Part shown: one piece after another, positions 63,018-64,000 of the stretch | How positions within the stretch are numbered: position 1 is the stretch's first letter | Layout of the letters: each line of letters opens with the position of its first letter | Assembly: GCF_042611095.1 (NCBI RefSeq) | Contig: NZ_JBHFPV010000001.1 | Span: forward strand, 1,922,001-1,986,000 | DNA length: 64,000 nt | Origin: Meishania litoralis | Lineage (GTDB): Bacteria; Bacteroidota; Bacteroidia; Flavobacteriales; Flavobacteriaceae | Reading direction: 5' to 3' | Translations under genes and position numbers: made by a program | The notes under the pieces: generated by a model | What the model saw: the letters and a program-made list of their open reading frames with translations, nothing else | Told to the model about the DNA's origin: nothing | The model's database searches: none

Positions 63018-63091
63018 TGATCGCGGCAGGATTCGAACCTGCGACCGTCTGCTTAGAAGGCAGATGCTCTATCCAGCTGAGCTACGCGACC
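63018..63091 (-). tRNA. tRNA-Arg (anticodon TCT)
   Basis: A 74-base cloverleaf on the minus strand. Acceptor stem GGTCGCG / CGCGATC (one G-T pair) with discriminator A, D-arm region AGCTCAGCTGGATAGAGC, anticodon loop CTTCTAA with anticodon TCT, and T-arm GCAGGTTCGAATCCTGC. CCA is not encoded (CGA follows). The anticodon reads AGA/AGG codons. Its 3' end is repeated at 62856 and 62718, marking it as a likely integration target. Confidence 0.97.
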
Positions 63092-63200
63092 ATTTTCAAA
63101 TGCGCGTGCAAACTTACTAAAAAATATAGATTCGAAAACCGTAAAATACGGCAAATTATCGAAGTATTTCGATCAATTCGTTGCGAATGAAACCACTTGA

Positions 63201-64000
63201 TCAAGCATCTAGAAGTATCTCAAGGATTTGAATGGCCGCCTCTGGTATTTTCGAACCTGGGCCAAAAATGGCAACGGCACCCGAATCGAACAAAAATTGA
63301 TAGTCTTGTTTGGGTATTACGCCGCCTACGATGACCATGATATCTTCCCTTCCGAAAAACTTAAGCTCTTCTATCACCTGCGGTACGAGTGTTTTATGTC
63401 CCGCGGCCAGTGATGAAACGCCTAAAATATGCACATCATTTTCCACGGCCTGTTTTGCCGCTTCTTTTGGGGTTTGGAACAAGGGGCCGATATCTACATC
63501 AAAACCGAGATCGGCATACCCCGTGGCGATTACCTTTGCCCCACGATCATGGCCGTCCTGTCCCATTTTGGCAATCATAATGCGTGGTCTGCGACCTTCT
63601 TTTTCGGCGAATCGGTCGGCCATTTCACGAGCTTTTTCAAAGCTCCCATCATTTTTGATTTCTTTTGAATACACTCCAGTAACGGATTGAATTGGTGCTG
63701 TGTGCCTGCCAAATGCTTTCTCCAGGGCATCGCTAATTTCTCCCAGTGTTGCCCTTGCCCTAGCGGCCTCTATGGCCAAAGCTAACAAATTTCCTTTTTC
63801 CTTTAGAAGTTCGGTGTCAGCTTCGGAAGTCGGGTAAGTTACATATCGGTGTTCTTGATTTTCTTCCAATACAGTCGAATCCATTTTCATCCGGGCAGCT
63901 TCCTCCAATTGTTTTAGACTGGCATGGACTTTAGTATTGTCGCGCGTGTTTTTTAAAACGTCCAATCGCTCGATCTGCTGTCGCCGCACCTCATTATTGT
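63201..64000 (-). CDS. scpA: Methylmalonyl-CoA mutase large subunit, C-terminal part (5' end outside window)
   Basis: Adenosylcobalamin-dependent enzyme that interconverts methylmalonyl-CoA and succinyl-CoA. The frame stays open to the right edge, with codons above 63989 reading NNEV, so only the last 266 codons are seen. They include the end of the TIM barrel (VRRQQIERLDVLKNTRD), the linker (AIEAARARATLGEISDALEK) and the whole B12-binding Rossmann domain with the base-off motif DGHDRG (KMGQDGHDRGAKVI), SSLAAGHKTLVPQVIEEL and VGGVIP. The gene name follows the usual large-subunit naming. It lies 110 bases from the tRNA on the same strand. Confidence 0.95.
   Translation of the reverse strand, partial: NNEVRRQQIERLDVLKNTRDNTKVHASLKQLEEAARMKMDSTVLEENQEHRYVTYPTSEADTELLKEKGNLLALAIEAARARATLGEISDALEKAFGRHTAPIQSVTGVYSKEIKNDGSFEKAREMADRFAEKEGRRPRIMIAKMGQDGHDRGAKVIATGYADLGFDVDIGPLFQTPKEAAKQAVENDVHILGVSSLAAGHKTLVPQVIEELKFFGREDIMVIVGGVIPKQDYQFLFDSGAVAIFGPGSKIPEAAIQILEILLDA

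Noticed and set aside
62759..63190. 143-codon plus-strand frame across the tRNA region
   Set aside because: It reads through tRNA-Arg and two terminators on the opposite strand and has no protein-like composition.

Overview
The window is chromosomal DNA from a member of the Bacteroidota, most likely a marine Flavobacteriaceae. The evidence is a complete gliding/type IX secretion block (gldK-gldL-gldM-gldN), SusC-like and other TonB receptors, a T9SS type B adhesin with a PorP/SprF partner, and several TAnnTTTG promoter boxes of the Bacteroidota sigma factor. Shine-Dalgarno sequences are weak or absent. Genus cannot be fixed from sequence reading alone.

Region 1 (1-4.5 kb, minus strand) holds housekeeping genes: the rod-shape genes mreB-mreC-mreD (mreD runs off the left edge), purH, and a GAF-domain methionine sulfoxide reductase-like gene. 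Region 2 (4.6-8.5 kb, plus) is a heavy-metal, probably copper, envelope cluster: an HYC_CC_PP secreted protein, an HMA-MauE membrane protein, a TonB receptor and a secreted HMA protein. A 31-codon Lys/Ala/Pro histone-tail-like gene follows. Region 3 (8.8-15.7 kb, minus) is miaB - sigma-54 activator - lptE - TPR-like gene - secG - groES - groEL. The lptE start and the activator stop both lie inside an 11-copy heptamer array, and groES has a near-consensus -24/-12 (sigma-54) promoter. Region 4 (15.9-31.1 kb, mostly plus) holds a membrane protein, an LVIVD lipoprotein next to a lipoprotein with a complete six-cysteine Kunitz domain, topA, a metal-ligand-deficient arginase-fold protein, gldKLMN, an FAD oxidoreductase, a DUF983 protein and an ABC-F ATPase. 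Region 5 (31.3-47.3 kb) holds an LRR protein, an RND efflux trio, a CPXCG protein, a DUF2807 protein, and a six-gene extracytoplasmic set: SUMF1-like lipoprotein, YceI, ApbE, DUF1549/DUF1553 cytochrome, Tat-exported DUF1501 and DUF2231 cytochrome. Region 6 (47.8-53.9 kb) is DUF4347 - giant thrombospondin-3 adhesin with T9SS type B tail - PorP/SprF.

Region 7 (54-63 kb) looks like an accessory, partly decaying island. It has a frameshifted DUF1772-like gene, a membrane AraC regulator, a secreted protein, a LytS/LytTR pair whose regulator carries an in-frame nonsense codon, a TonB receptor, a tiny two-helix protein and a gene broken by three single-base losses. It ends at tRNA-Arg(TCT), where the last 17 nt of the tRNA are repeated twice more, each copy with its own hairpin; this pattern suggests past integration events. 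Beyond the tRNA, the cobalamin-binding end of a methylmalonyl-CoA mutase large subunit runs off the right edge.

No CRISPR array, intact integrase, transposase or rRNA was seen.
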